A DNA stretch of 64,000 bases from UBA1756 sp045130235 (GTDB lineage Bacteria; Bacteroidota; Bacteroidia; Bacteroidales; WCHB1-69), in NCBI GenBank assembly GCA_045130235.1, contig JBGUPJ010000044.1, forward strand, positions 36,982 to 100,981, given 5' to 3'. Below the pieces are notes generated by a model, which was not told where the DNA came from, searched no databases, and saw only the letters and a program-made list of their open reading frames with translations. Shown here piece by piece: positions 18,118 to 26,825 of the stretch. Position numbers and translations under genes: made by a program. Each line of letters starts with the position of its first letter. Position 1 is the first letter of the stretch.

Positions 18118-19593
18118 ATGTCATTTATACAAGATAAAATTCAATTTGATGGGCTGACATTCGATGATGTGCTATTGCTGCCCGCCTATTCGGAAATCCT
18201 TCCCCGCGAGGTGACGTTGGGTACCCGTTTCACCCGCAACATCCGTCTGAATGCCCCGTTTGTGTCGGCTGCCATGGACACCGTCACCGAGGCCAAGATG
18301 GCCATCGCCATGGCTCGCGAAGGCGGTATAGGTGTGATTCACAAGAATATGCCTATCGCCGAACAGGCACATCAGGTCAGCATGGTGAAGCGTGCCCAGA
18401 ACGGTATGATCAACAATCCCGTGACCATCACGCCCGACAAGACCGTGGGCGATGCCCAGCGTATCATGCGAGAGTACCGCATTGGCGGGATTCCGGTCAT
18501 CAACGAGAAGGGGGTGCTGGTGGGCATCGTCACCAACCGCGACCTGCGTTTCGAGACCAAGATGGCACGTCCCATCACCGAAGTGATGACGACAAAAAAT
18601 CTCATCACCACCACGCATTACGATGATATGAATGAGGTGATTGAGCTCTTGCAGCGGTACAAGATTGAGAAGCTGCCTGTGGTGGACGACCAGTATCGTC
18701 TGGTGGGGCTGATTACCTACAGCGATATCACCAACTCGAAGGACAAGCCGAATGCATCGAAGGACGCCAGCGGCCGTCTGTTGGTGGCTGCCGGTGTGGG
18801 CATCTCGCACGAGACCCTCGCCCGTGTGGAGGCTTTGGTGGAGGCCGGCGTTGACGCGCTGGTGCTAGATTCCGCCCACGGCAACTCCGCCGGTGTCATC
18901 AATGCCTTGAAGGAGGTGAAACACAACTTCTCCACTGTGGATGTGGTGGTGGGCAACATCGCCACCCCCGATGCCGCACGCCGTCTGGTGGATGCGGGCG
19001 CTGATGCCGTGAAAGTGGGTATCGGTCCCGGCTCCATCTGTACCACCCGTGTGGTGGCTGGCGTGGGTGTGCCGCAGCTGAGTGCCATCTATGGCGTGAG
19101 CAAAGAGCTGAAGGGTACCGACGTGCCGCTGATTGCCGATGGCGGTCTGCGCTACTCGGGCGACATCGTGAAGGCTCTGGCCGCTGGTGGCGACACCGTG
19201 ATGCTTGGCGGTATGCTGGCCGGTGTGGAGGAAGCTCCGGGTGCTACCATCCTGTATAATGGTCGTAAGTATAAGACTTACAGAGGAATGGGTTCCTTGG
19301 AGGCCATGCAGTGCGGTTCAAAAGACCGTTATATGCAGAGCGATGTGGAGGATGCCAAGAAGCTGGTGCCAGAAGGTATTTCCGGACGTGTGCCCTATAA
19401 AGGAACCTTGTACGAGGTGTTCTATCAGATGGCGGGCGGTCTGCGCTCCGGCATGGGCTACTGCGGTGCTTCTACCATCGAGAAGCTGCATGAGGCTCGT
19501 TTCTGCCGCATCAGCGCTGCCGGTGTGGTGGAGAACCATCCGCACGACATCACCATCACCAGTGAGTCGCCCAACTACTCGAAAGAGCTGTAG
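18118..19593 (+). CDS. guaB: IMP dehydrogenase
   Basis: Oxidises IMP to XMP with NAD, the committed step to guanine nucleotides. The 491-residue protein begins with the TIM-barrel segment LTFDDVLLLPAYSEILP, is interrupted by a pair of CBS domains (about residues 95-205), then resumes the barrel. The catalytic Cys is in GSICTTRVVAGVGVPQ near residue 306, and the mobile flap region holds KYKTYRGMGSLEAM. It is the last gene of the plus-strand purine block and ends at a hairpin terminator. GuaA, the next enzyme, is at the other end of the block on the opposite strand. Confidence 0.97.
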   Translation: MSFIQDKIQFDGLTFDDVLLLPAYSEILPREVTLGTRFTRNIRLNAPFVSAAMDTVTEAKMAIAMAREGGIGVIHKNMPIAEQAHQVSMVKRAQNGMINNPVTITPDKTVGDAQRIMREYRIGGIPVINEKGVLVGIVTNRDLRFETKMARPITEVMTTKNLITTTHYDDMNEVIELLQRYKIEKLPVVDDQYRLVGLITYSDITNSKDKPNASKDASGRLLVAAGVGISHETLARVEALVEAGVDALVLDSAHGNSAGVINALKEVKHNFSTVDVVVGNIATPDAARRLVDAGADAVKVGIGPGSICTTRVVAGVGVPQLSAIYGVSKELKGTDVPLIADGGLRYSGDIVKALAAGGDTVMLGGMLAGVEEAPGATILYNGRKYKTYRGMGSLEAMQCGSKDRYMQSDVEDAKKLVPEGISGRVPYKGTLYEVFYQMAGGLRSGMGYCGASTIEKLHEARFCRISAAGVVENHPHDITITSESPNYSKEL

Positions 19594-19624
19594 GATTCGC
19601 ACTTGCGTTGTGTGATCAAACAAT

Positions 19625-19652
19625 AGCGGGCATGCCATTCGGCGTGCCCGCT
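19625..19652 (+). terminator. Terminator between guaB and engB
   Basis: A 12-bp stem with one G-U pair (arms 19625-19636 and 19641-19652) and an ATTC loop. The genes on either side converge, so it may work in both directions. The T-tract is weak. Confidence 0.75.
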
Positions 19653-19692
19653 TGCTATTTATTGGTGGGTGAAAACTTGAATACAATTATCA

Positions 19693-20295
19693 TTATTGGC
19701 CGACGGCCGCATTCAGCTCATCGATGTAGCCGCAAAGCTCGTCGCGACCCTTCCCCGTCTGTGCTGAGGTGAGGAAGTAGGGGGGCAGTTCCTCCCAGGT
19801 CTCCAACATCTTGTTCTTGAACAACTGCACGTTGCGCTGCACCTGCGCATTGGAAATCTTGTCTGTTTTCGTAAAAACTATGGAGAAAGGAATGCCGTTT
19901 TCTCCCAATTGGTTGATGAAGTTGATGTCGTTTTTCTGCGGCTCCAACCTCGAATCAATTAGTACGAAAACGAGTTGCAGGTTTTCTCTCTTCTGAAAAT
20001 ACTGGTCGATCATCGCTGCCCATTTCTCGCGCTGGGTTTTCGACACACCGGCATATCCATAGCCGGGCAAATCCACCAAATACCAACTATTATCAACAAT
20101 GAAATGATTGATGGTCTGAGTTTTACCAGGCTTAGAGGAGATCTTGGCCAACGAATTGTTTTTGGTCAGCATGTTGATGAGGGATGATTTCCCCACATTC
20201 GACCTGCCGATGAACGCATATTCGGGAAGAGTGGGTGGCGGGCATTTCTGCCACGTCACCGCACTTTGTAAATATTCAGCTTTTTGGATAGGCAT
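19693..20295 (-). CDS. engB: Ribosome-biogenesis GTPase EngB (YihA/YsxC)
   Basis: A small GTPase needed for assembly of the large ribosomal subunit and for cell division in studied bacteria. In its 200 residues it has G1 GRSNVGKSS near residue 30, a G2 threonine in GKTQTINHF, G3 DLPGYGYA near 75 and G4 TKTD near 140. The start codon overlaps the stop of the M4 protease gene by one base (TAATG), which implies translational coupling. It is unusual to find an essential GTPase at the end of a run of secreted-protein genes. That may simply reflect read-through from an old insertion upstream. Confidence 0.96.
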   Translation of the reverse strand: MPIQKAEYLQSAVTWQKCPPPTLPEYAFIGRSNVGKSSLINMLTKNNSLAKISSKPGKTQTINHFIVDNSWYLVDLPGYGYAGVSKTQREKWAAMIDQYFQKRENLQLVFVLIDSRLEPQKNDINFINQLGENGIPFSIVFTKTDKISNAQVQRNVQLFKNKMLETWEELPPYFLTSAQTGKGRDELCGYIDELNAAVGQ

Positions 20296-23200
20296 TAGTA
20301 TTTGGCAATTTTGGAGGTTCCCACCAACTGCTGGCCGCTGACGATTTTCAGGATGTACATTCCATTCGACAAATTGCTGACATTCAGTATCGTAGAACCG
20401 TTGGTGATATGTCCTGCGGTGACCAGGTGGCCCGACAGGTCGTAAATCATGTAGTCGGCGCGGTTCTGCTGCAAGAACTCCTCATCCAGCTCAACGGTAA
20501 GCTGACCGGTGGTGGGGTTCGGATAGGCCATGAAATGGGCTTCTCCCTGGGTGTAGTCGCTGATCTTGTCGCTTTCCAGCACCGTGATATTGTCGATATA
20601 AACATGGTCAAGGGTGTAGATGAAGAGGTCGCCAGCCATGCACTTCGACTCGAAGGTGATGCTGTGCAAAGAACCCACCTGATCGCACAAGTTGATGGCG
20701 CGGGTGGTGAAGGGATCGTTGGAGCCGGTGGCCGGGTAGTAGTTCGGACTGGCGGGTTCATCGTCCACCAGCACGCGCATGAGGCTCGACATGTGGAGGT
20801 CAACATCGGTGGTGATGTAGCCGCTGAGCAGGCTCTGATAGACATCCACGCCCGACTGCTGTTTCAGGTCAAACTGGATGGCAAACTGGGCGAGGTCGGT
20901 GGCATCGGCGCAGAAGGTGATGCGGGCGTTCAGGTTGGGGTTCACGCTCCACCAGTCGTCATTTTCCGGGAACTCGAGTTGGTCGTAGTATTCCATGGCG
21001 TTACCGCCGGTCACCTTGATGAGTTTGCCGTCGTTGTAGCCGCTCATTGTTCCGATGGAGAGCGAAGACCAGGCGCCTACCTCGGTGTAATAGAACTGGT
21101 TGGAGCTCATGGATTCAAAGGTCATTCGTCTGTCGGGCAGGTCGTTGAGCGGAAGCGGACGAACCACAATTTTGCTCACTGTGTTGTCGGTGGCATCAAT
21201 GTCATCGGGATTCAGCGAGTAGATTCTCACCGTCGTACGCGGCGTTTCGGTGAAGTCAGCCAGAGTCTGGAACGTGTAGGTCAGCGTGTCGGCTGAAGTT
21301 ACGGTATGGTCGAGCACTACCCATTCGGAAATGGTGTCGCCGGTGTTGAGTTTGTAACCGACTAGCACGGAGTCGCCTGCCACGATGGAGTCGCAGATGT
21401 CGAAGGTCACGGCACATACAATCGGGGTGGCATCGGTGAGGAAGCAGGAGGAGACGGGAGAGATCATCTCTACAATATGGAGGTCAGCATTCTGATACAC
21501 ACGGTTTTCGTAAGTGTAGTTCATAAGACTGTCGGTGTATTCCTCGGTGAATTCAGGTCTGATGAAGATGTTCATCCGGTGCTGGCCGATGACGGAAGCG
21601 TCCACCGTGCGGTGCAGGGTGAGGAGGAAGGTCTCGCCCGGCTCGACGGTCTCGGTCAGGATGACCGTGTCAAGCATCTCGGTGGTCTGGTCAGCCACAA
21701 TTCTCACATGGATGGGCGTGCCAGCGGCGAGGGGCTGGTCGCAGGAGTTGTACAGAATCTCCAGCGCAATGGGCTCTGCATCGCTCATGGCACAGGCCGT
21801 GGTGGGCGATAGGATCTCATTCACATACACAATGTCGTCGGAGTAGCGGTGCCCCAAGCCGACGGCGTTCCATGCTTCAGCTACGGTATAAACTTCCGGC
21901 GAGCAGGCTCCGTAAAGTTGTTCAGCTACCAGCAGCGACAACTCGCGGGTGTCCGCATAGTCGGAATATTCGGTGAGGTTTTCTGTCAAAGTATAAAAGG
22001 CGATACGGGCGGCCTTCTCTTTGCCAACAGGTATTACGTTGTAGTGGAAGCCGTTGTCGTTGGTGCCTTCACCACCTTCGCACAACAGATAAAACCAATA
22101 GTTGGCAATACCGCTGTTGGTGTGAACACCGCCATTGTCGGAATTGTCTGATACCCAATATTGTCCGTGGTAGGTGTCCGGATTCTGGTTGGCTTTGGGG
22201 TTCGACATGTCGCGGAAGGCGCTGCCGAGCTCGTCGCCGATGGTCCATTTCAGAGTGTCGATGGCATAGTCGGCGATGATGGCGCCGAACATGTCGCTGA
22301 AGGCCTCGTTCAACGCACCCGACTCGTCCTGATAGACGAGGTTGGCGGTGTGTTCGGTAAGACCATGGGTGATTTCGTGACCGCAAACCGACATGAAGGT
22401 GAACTGCATGCCACCGGTACCGTCCCCATAGTACATGGCTCCGTCATTCCAGCAGGCGTTCTCCACATCGGTGCCGAGGTGTACGTAGCTCACCAGGCGC
22501 ATACCGTTGTTGTCGATGCTGTTACGTCCGAAAGTCTCATAGTAGTAATCGTAGGTCTTCTCAGCTCCGTAGTGACCTGAGTTGGCCACTGAGTCGGTGT
22601 CGAAATAGTTGTCGCTTTCCACCACGTCGATGGCGTTCTGTGTCGGGAACTCGAACAGCGAGCCCTGATGGTTGAGCGAGCGGGTGTAGATGCCGTTGCC
22701 TGCGCCACGGGTGGTCTCGCGCAACACAAACTGGTTGGGAGCGAGGGAGTCCACTGTGATGGTTCTTTCACCATTGTAGCGGGTTTTGGCCTGCACTTGC
22801 ACGTTCACCGTGCGGTTTTTCTGCAAAACATCCAAAATATCTCCCGTGGTAGCGTCGATGTAGTAGGTCATGCTCTGGAGCGGCGTCAATGAGAAAACAC
22901 TGACTTCGTATGCCAAGCGGTAGTTGCGTGCGTCGCCGGAACCGTTGTGGCTGTAGAACATCAGTTTCGGGGTGGGGTAGTAGGTGGCCTTGTCGTCCTG
23001 CTTAGTCTCTTTCAAATCATTCTCCAAACCTTCATTCTCCCAAGCATATTCAGAAGCCCCTGTAGTGAGAATGGCCAGCTGCACGGCATCGTCAGCCGGG
23101 AATAGGGGAGTGAATGGTTTTTGGAAATTGCAGACAATCAAACCATTAGCATAGGTAACAACCCCATCCTGCTCGTGCAAAATGAAGGTGGCTCCATGGA

Positions 23201-23501
23201 TGGGAACGCCCATATAATGTTGCTGATACCGGTAAGAAATGATACCAGGCTGCTCTTCCGACTTTTGGCGGAGTACCATGTTGTCTGCTTGCGAAAGCCC
23301 CAACTGTTTCTGGAAGGTCTGGAAAAAAGAGGCTGCGGGAACTTGGTGCTGCTCGTTCATGATCAGAACGTGTCCGTTCGACTTCAGCATGGCAATGTCT
23401 TTGATTTCAGAAGGATAATTCGGAGCGGTAGTTCCGTTGTTTTGGGCGAAACTGACCATGCATACGAGCATGGCGATGAGGGACAAAAATACTTTTTTCA
23501 T
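20295..23501 (-). CDS. Secreted M4 (thermolysin-family) metalloprotease with T9SS sorting tail
   Basis: A 1068-residue extracellular zinc protease. A signal peptide (MKKVFLSLIAMLVCMVSFAQ) is followed by an FTP/PepSY-type propeptide up to about residue 200. The catalytic domain has HEITH near residue 375, the third zinc ligand in NEAFSDMFG near 400, and the transition-state His in GGVHTNSGIANYW near 460. Two related immunoglobulin-like segments follow, each opening with a phrase like VNEILSPTTAC or VEMISPVSSC, then a jelly-roll-like region. The last 75 residues (YPNPTTGQLTVELDE to SKIAKY) are a type A T9SS C-terminal domain, so the protein is exported and probably anchored on the cell surface. 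It is followed directly by engB. Confidence 0.92.
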   Translation of the reverse strand: MKKVFLSLIAMLVCMVSFAQNNGTTAPNYPSEIKDIAMLKSNGHVLIMNEQHQVPAASFFQTFQKQLGLSQADNMVLRQKSEEQPGIISYRYQQHYMGVPIHGATFILHEQDGVVTYANGLIVCNFQKPFTPLFPADDAVQLAILTTGASEYAWENEGLENDLKETKQDDKATYYPTPKLMFYSHNGSGDARNYRLAYEVSVFSLTPLQSMTYYIDATTGDILDVLQKNRTVNVQVQAKTRYNGERTITVDSLAPNQFVLRETTRGAGNGIYTRSLNHQGSLFEFPTQNAIDVVESDNYFDTDSVANSGHYGAEKTYDYYYETFGRNSIDNNGMRLVSYVHLGTDVENACWNDGAMYYGDGTGGMQFTFMSVCGHEITHGLTEHTANLVYQDESGALNEAFSDMFGAIIADYAIDTLKWTIGDELGSAFRDMSNPKANQNPDTYHGQYWVSDNSDNGGVHTNSGIANYWFYLLCEGGEGTNDNGFHYNVIPVGKEKAARIAFYTLTENLTEYSDYADTRELSLLVAEQLYGACSPEVYTVAEAWNAVGLGHRYSDDIVYVNEILSPTTACAMSDAEPIALEILYNSCDQPLAAGTPIHVRIVADQTTEMLDTVILTETVEPGETFLLTLHRTVDASVIGQHRMNIFIRPEFTEEYTDSLMNYTYENRVYQNADLHIVEMISPVSSCFLTDATPIVCAVTFDICDSIVAGDSVLVGYKLNTGDTISEWVVLDHTVTSADTLTYTFQTLADFTETPRTTVRIYSLNPDDIDATDNTVSKIVVRPLPLNDLPDRRMTFESMSSNQFYYTEVGAWSSLSIGTMSGYNDGKLIKVTGGNAMEYYDQLEFPENDDWWSVNPNLNARITFCADATDLAQFAIQFDLKQQSGVDVYQSLLSGYITTDVDLHMSSLMRVLVDDEPASPNYYPATGSNDPFTTRAINLCDQVGSLHSITFESKCMAGDLFIYTLDHVYIDNITVLESDKISDYTQGEAHFMAYPNPTTGQLTVELDEEFLQQNRADYMIYDLSGHLVTAGHITNGSTILNVSNLSNGMYILKIVSGQQLVGTSKIAKY

Positions 23502-23552
23502 CTTTAAAAATTATGATGGAAATCTAAATAATAATCCGTTGATATCAAGGGG

Positions 23553-24239
23553 TTAAAAAGAAACATTCACTACTTCTAAAGCATTGACTTTAGGAATGTT
23601 GTATTCCTCTTTGCCTTTGAAAAGACCCTTGGCGGCCTTGGCTTCGAGTTTGCCGATTTGGTTGAGGCGCACCTTGAAGGTGGAGATACTTTTCCCGGCG
23701 GCTTGTCCGATGTATTCACCAGCAATGTAGATGTCGAGCGGGGCACTTTTGGTGTTATCCACCACGAGCGAGTAGGTGACCTCGGTGCCGATGAGTTTCT
23801 GGGCAAGGTTGCCGGCCACCTTGATGACGGTGTTGAGGTCTTCAAGGGTGGAGACTTCGCGGGCGGTAGCCAACACGATGGCCTTCTCTACATCAATCAG
23901 TCGGGCTTGGATGTAATATTCGCCTTTGTAAACGGTGAGGTCGGCCACACAAACGAGGTCCACGCCGAACTGGCGGCCTAATTCACAGATCTGGCTGTCG
24001 TCAACGGTGCCGCCGCGCTGGTACTCCTGCTCCTTGTTGATGCCCGACAGGAACTCAGTGGTACGCTCGATGGCGCTGTACTGTTCTGTGGCGACAAATG
24101 CCGACACAATCTCGCTGCCCACCACCTTCTTGGTTTCGCGGGGCACATTGTCGGTAGAGGTGACATAAATGGCCACTTTGGTCTGCGCAAAAAGCAAACA
24201 CGGAAGCAAGAGGAGCGCAATGCTAAAAAATCTTTTCAT
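23553..24239 (-). CDS. Periplasmic CsgG/LpoB-like protein
   Basis: A 228-residue protein with a signal peptide (MKRFFSIALLLLPCLLFAQ) but no lipobox Cys. Residues 20-130 (KVAIYVTSTDN, SAIERTTEFLSGI, DDSQICELGRQFGVDLVCVADLT, QARLIDVEKAIVLATA) follow the pattern of the CsgG/TolB-N/LpoB alpha-beta fold, where a short-named protein assembles in the periplasm. The C-terminal part looks like a PEGA-type beta domain (SAPLDIYIAGEYIGQAAG). The function is unknown. The location between a T9SS protease and T9SS repeat proteins, with 34- and 51-base gaps, suggests one transcript and an envelope role linked to their export or anchoring. Confidence 0.6.
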   Translation of the reverse strand: MKRFFSIALLLLPCLLFAQTKVAIYVTSTDNVPRETKKVVGSEIVSAFVATEQYSAIERTTEFLSGINKEQEYQRGGTVDDSQICELGRQFGVDLVCVADLTVYKGEYYIQARLIDVEKAIVLATAREVSTLEDLNTVIKVAGNLAQKLIGTEVTYSLVVDNTKSAPLDIYIAGEYIGQAAGKSISTFKVRLNQIGKLEAKAAKGLFKGKEEYNIPKVNALEVVNVSF

Positions 24240-24273
24240 TTTTGGGTGTTTTAATGTAAAAGCGTTAGGGTGA

Positions 24274-26793
24274 TTATTTCTTGACGAATTTTGTGTTGGT
24301 AATCTGTCCGTCAGCTGTCATTCTGATGAAAAAGACTCCTGCTGGAAGTTCTGAAAGGTTGAGGTCTGCTGAGGTGTTGTTCGGCTCCAGAGTCATGATC
24401 ATACCCCCCAAAACATTATAAACCTCAATACGTTGCATGATGTTATTGCAGCGAATGTGGAGAACATCGTGTGCCGGGTTGGGGAAAATCTGAATGGTGT
24501 TCAAGGCATGTTCCCCCACTCCGTCGGGATTGTAGGTGAAACTGCTGCTCGTACTCCAGTCGCTGAGGTTGCCGTTGCCGCAGTCGGCCTGAATCGTCAC
24601 ATCCACCACGTCACCGGGCTGTAATCCGGGAATCTGGAAGGAGGTGGTGGAGATGTTGACCGAGTAGGTGATGCCGCCGACCGTGTATTGGATGGTCCAG
24701 CTCTGTGCGTCGCTGGTCCAGGTCAGCAGGCCGTTTTCGTTCATGCTGATGTTGGTCGGAACATCGCAGGGCTCTACGGGCGGGGTGTCGTCCTGGAAGG
24801 TGACGTACAGCGTGTGGTTGCTCTGGATGTTGGTGAGGGTGTAGCTGTTGTTGGCCACTTGTGCAGTGACATCGGTGCCGTTGTCGGTGAGCGACAGCAG
24901 TGAGAAACCGTTGTTGGCGGTGATGGTGAAGGTCTGTGAATCGCCCGCGTTGACCGTCGCGTTGGTCGGGGTGATGGTGCCGTTGCCGTCGGTGGAAGCC
25001 GTCAGCGTGTAAGTGTCGGTCGGCGTGGAGGATGCGTGGAAGGCCACATAGATGTCGTGGTCGGTGCCGATGTTGGTGAGCGAATAGATATTGTTGGATA
25101 CGTTGGCCGTAACATCCATGGTGTTATCGGTCACATAATCAATCTCATAGCCGTTGTCGGGTACGATGGTGAACACCTGCGAGCCGCCACCCTGCACGGT
25201 GGCCTGCGACGGGGTGATGGTGCCGTGCCCGTCGGTGGAGGCCGTCAGGTTGAAGGTCTGCGAGGCATCCTGCGTGAAGGCCACAAAAATGTCGTGGTTG
25301 GCCGTGATATTAGTGAGGGTGTAGGTGTTGTTGTTGACCGATCCGGTGACCACCATCGTGTTATCGGTTACGTAGTCCACCATGTAGCCGGGGTTGGGTG
25401 TGAAGGTGTAGGTGATGCTGTTGCCGCACTGTATGGTGGTGTTGGTCGGGGTTACCGAGCCGTTGCCATCGGTGGAGGCTGTCAAAGTGAAAGAAGGTAC
25501 ACTGTAGGTGACCTGGAAAGTGTGGTCGGTGGTCACGTTGTAGAAGGTGTAGGTGTTGTTGGTGACACTGCTCAGCACGCTCACTCCGTCGGCGAGCACA
25601 TCCACGATGGTACGGCAGTCGCCGGGCATGATGGTGAAGGTCTGCGCGGCACCGTCGGCCACGGTCACGTTGCCCGACGGCGTGATGGTACCGTCGGTGT
25701 TCAGCACCGTGATGGTGTGCGTGACGCTGGTCGGACCTTCAAAGTTGACGGTCAGGCAGGCGGAATTGTCGGAGGGGTCGTTTTCCTCCCACGGACTGGT
25801 CACCGTGGCGTTCATGCAGAACGTGTGCGTGCCGTAGTAGTTGTGGCTGGCGATGTAGGAAGCGGGGAAGATGGTGATATCGTCAAAATATACGCCGCTG
25901 CCGCTGCTGATGGCGGTGGTTCCAGTGGCGTAGGTGCCGATATAGGTGCCGTCAAGGGTCAGCTCGTAAGTGATGACACCGTTAAAGTCATTCACGGCAT
26001 CTCCATAATTAGCATTATATGCCACCACCACAGGACTGAAGTCGCTGCCGTAAGGAACTGTCATCGAGGAAATTTCGTTCTGACTGGTGCCATTATCGAT
26101 ATACCAAGTCAACAAATCCACCAATACACCACCTCCGTTGGGATCTAAAGCAAAGGCTTCAATAGCCCAGCTGCTCACCTGAAAGTCGGTGATGTAGTCG
26201 TTCAGGTCATACCACTCGTTATCGTCCGGATCCCAAACCAGGGAGCCTTTTCCCGTCACGGTGCTGGTCTCGTCGAAGCCCATCATGTAGCTGTTGGCGC
26301 TGACGTTGCTGATGCCCACACCGAACCAAAGTTCCTGCGATGCGTCAATCGTGATGGGGGTGTTGAGAGTCACAGTGGTGAGGCTGCCCAAGTTGACGGA
26401 ACTGACTGCCTGCGAGGCCACGAGCGTACCAGCGTTCATCGAAGTGCTGGAGGTATAGCTGCCGCCCTGATATACTTTCACGCTATAGCTTCCTGACGGT
26501 GAGTAGTTTCCACTCTCCACGTAGAAGGCGATCTGCGTTAGCTGATAGCCATTGTAAGGGGCAAGGTCGCTGGTGGTGAAACGCTCCGCAAAGATGATAT
26601 TGTCCATGTAGGAGTTGTTGATGACACCATCATCAATGGAAGAAGCCCAAGTGAGCCATGACGAGGCACGATCCGGATTGGGCATGGACACATGAGAGGT
26701 CTCTCCAGTTTTGGAGAGCCGCACGGCGGCATTCTGTGCCGAAACCGCAAAGAGGGCGGCACAAAGCAAAAGAATAAGGGATAATCTTTTCAT
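24274..26793 (-). CDS. Secreted repeat protein with T9SS sorting tail
   Basis: An 839-residue exported protein of unknown target. A signal peptide is followed by an N-terminal domain (about residues 40-220, with RFTTSDLAPYNGYQLTQI and SQELWFGVGI) shared with the next gene at 26826. A CARDB-like beta domain follows. Then come four tandem copies, about 75 residues each, of a bacterial repeat with the pattern LTASTDGNGTITPTN, FTITANNGF, YTLTNI and HTLYVTF. After a short fibronectin-like segment, the tail (IFPNPAHDVLHIRCN to NTKFVKK) is a T9SS C-terminal domain. The long plus-strand ORF over this gene is a composition artefact. Confidence 0.85.
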   Translation of the reverse strand: MKRLSLILLLCAALFAVSAQNAAVRLSKTGETSHVSMPNPDRASSWLTWASSIDDGVINNSYMDNIIFAERFTTSDLAPYNGYQLTQIAFYVESGNYSPSGSYSVKVYQGGSYTSSTSMNAGTLVASQAVSSVNLGSLTTVTLNTPITIDASQELWFGVGISNVSANSYMMGFDETSTVTGKGSLVWDPDDNEWYDLNDYITDFQVSSWAIEAFALDPNGGGVLVDLLTWYIDNGTSQNEISSMTVPYGSDFSPVVVAYNANYGDAVNDFNGVITYELTLDGTYIGTYATGTTAISSGSGVYFDDITIFPASYIASHNYYGTHTFCMNATVTSPWEENDPSDNSACLTVNFEGPTSVTHTITVLNTDGTITPSGNVTVADGAAQTFTIMPGDCRTIVDVLADGVSVLSSVTNNTYTFYNVTTDHTFQVTYSVPSFTLTASTDGNGSVTPTNTTIQCGNSITYTFTPNPGYMVDYVTDNTMVVTGSVNNNTYTLTNITANHDIFVAFTQDASQTFNLTASTDGHGTITPSQATVQGGGSQVFTIVPDNGYEIDYVTDNTMDVTANVSNNIYSLTNIGTDHDIYVAFHASSTPTDTYTLTASTDGNGTITPTNATVNAGDSQTFTITANNGFSLLSLTDNGTDVTAQVANNSYTLTNIQSNHTLYVTFQDDTPPVEPCDVPTNISMNENGLLTWTSDAQSWTIQYTVGGITYSVNISTTSFQIPGLQPGDVVDVTIQADCGNGNLSDWSTSSSFTYNPDGVGEHALNTIQIFPNPAHDVLHIRCNNIMQRIEVYNVLGGMIMTLEPNNTSADLNLSELPAGVFFIRMTADGQITNTKFVKK

Positions 26794-26825
26794 TTGTGAA
26801 TATTTTTATTTATATTTTTTTGATT

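Noticed and set aside
25036..26148. 370-codon plus-strand ORF over the T9SS repeat protein
   Set aside because: Antisense shadow of repetitive coding sequence; Gly/Val/His-rich and without motifs. The same holds for the plus-strand ORFs at 26985-27995, 39521-40774 and 42020-43114.
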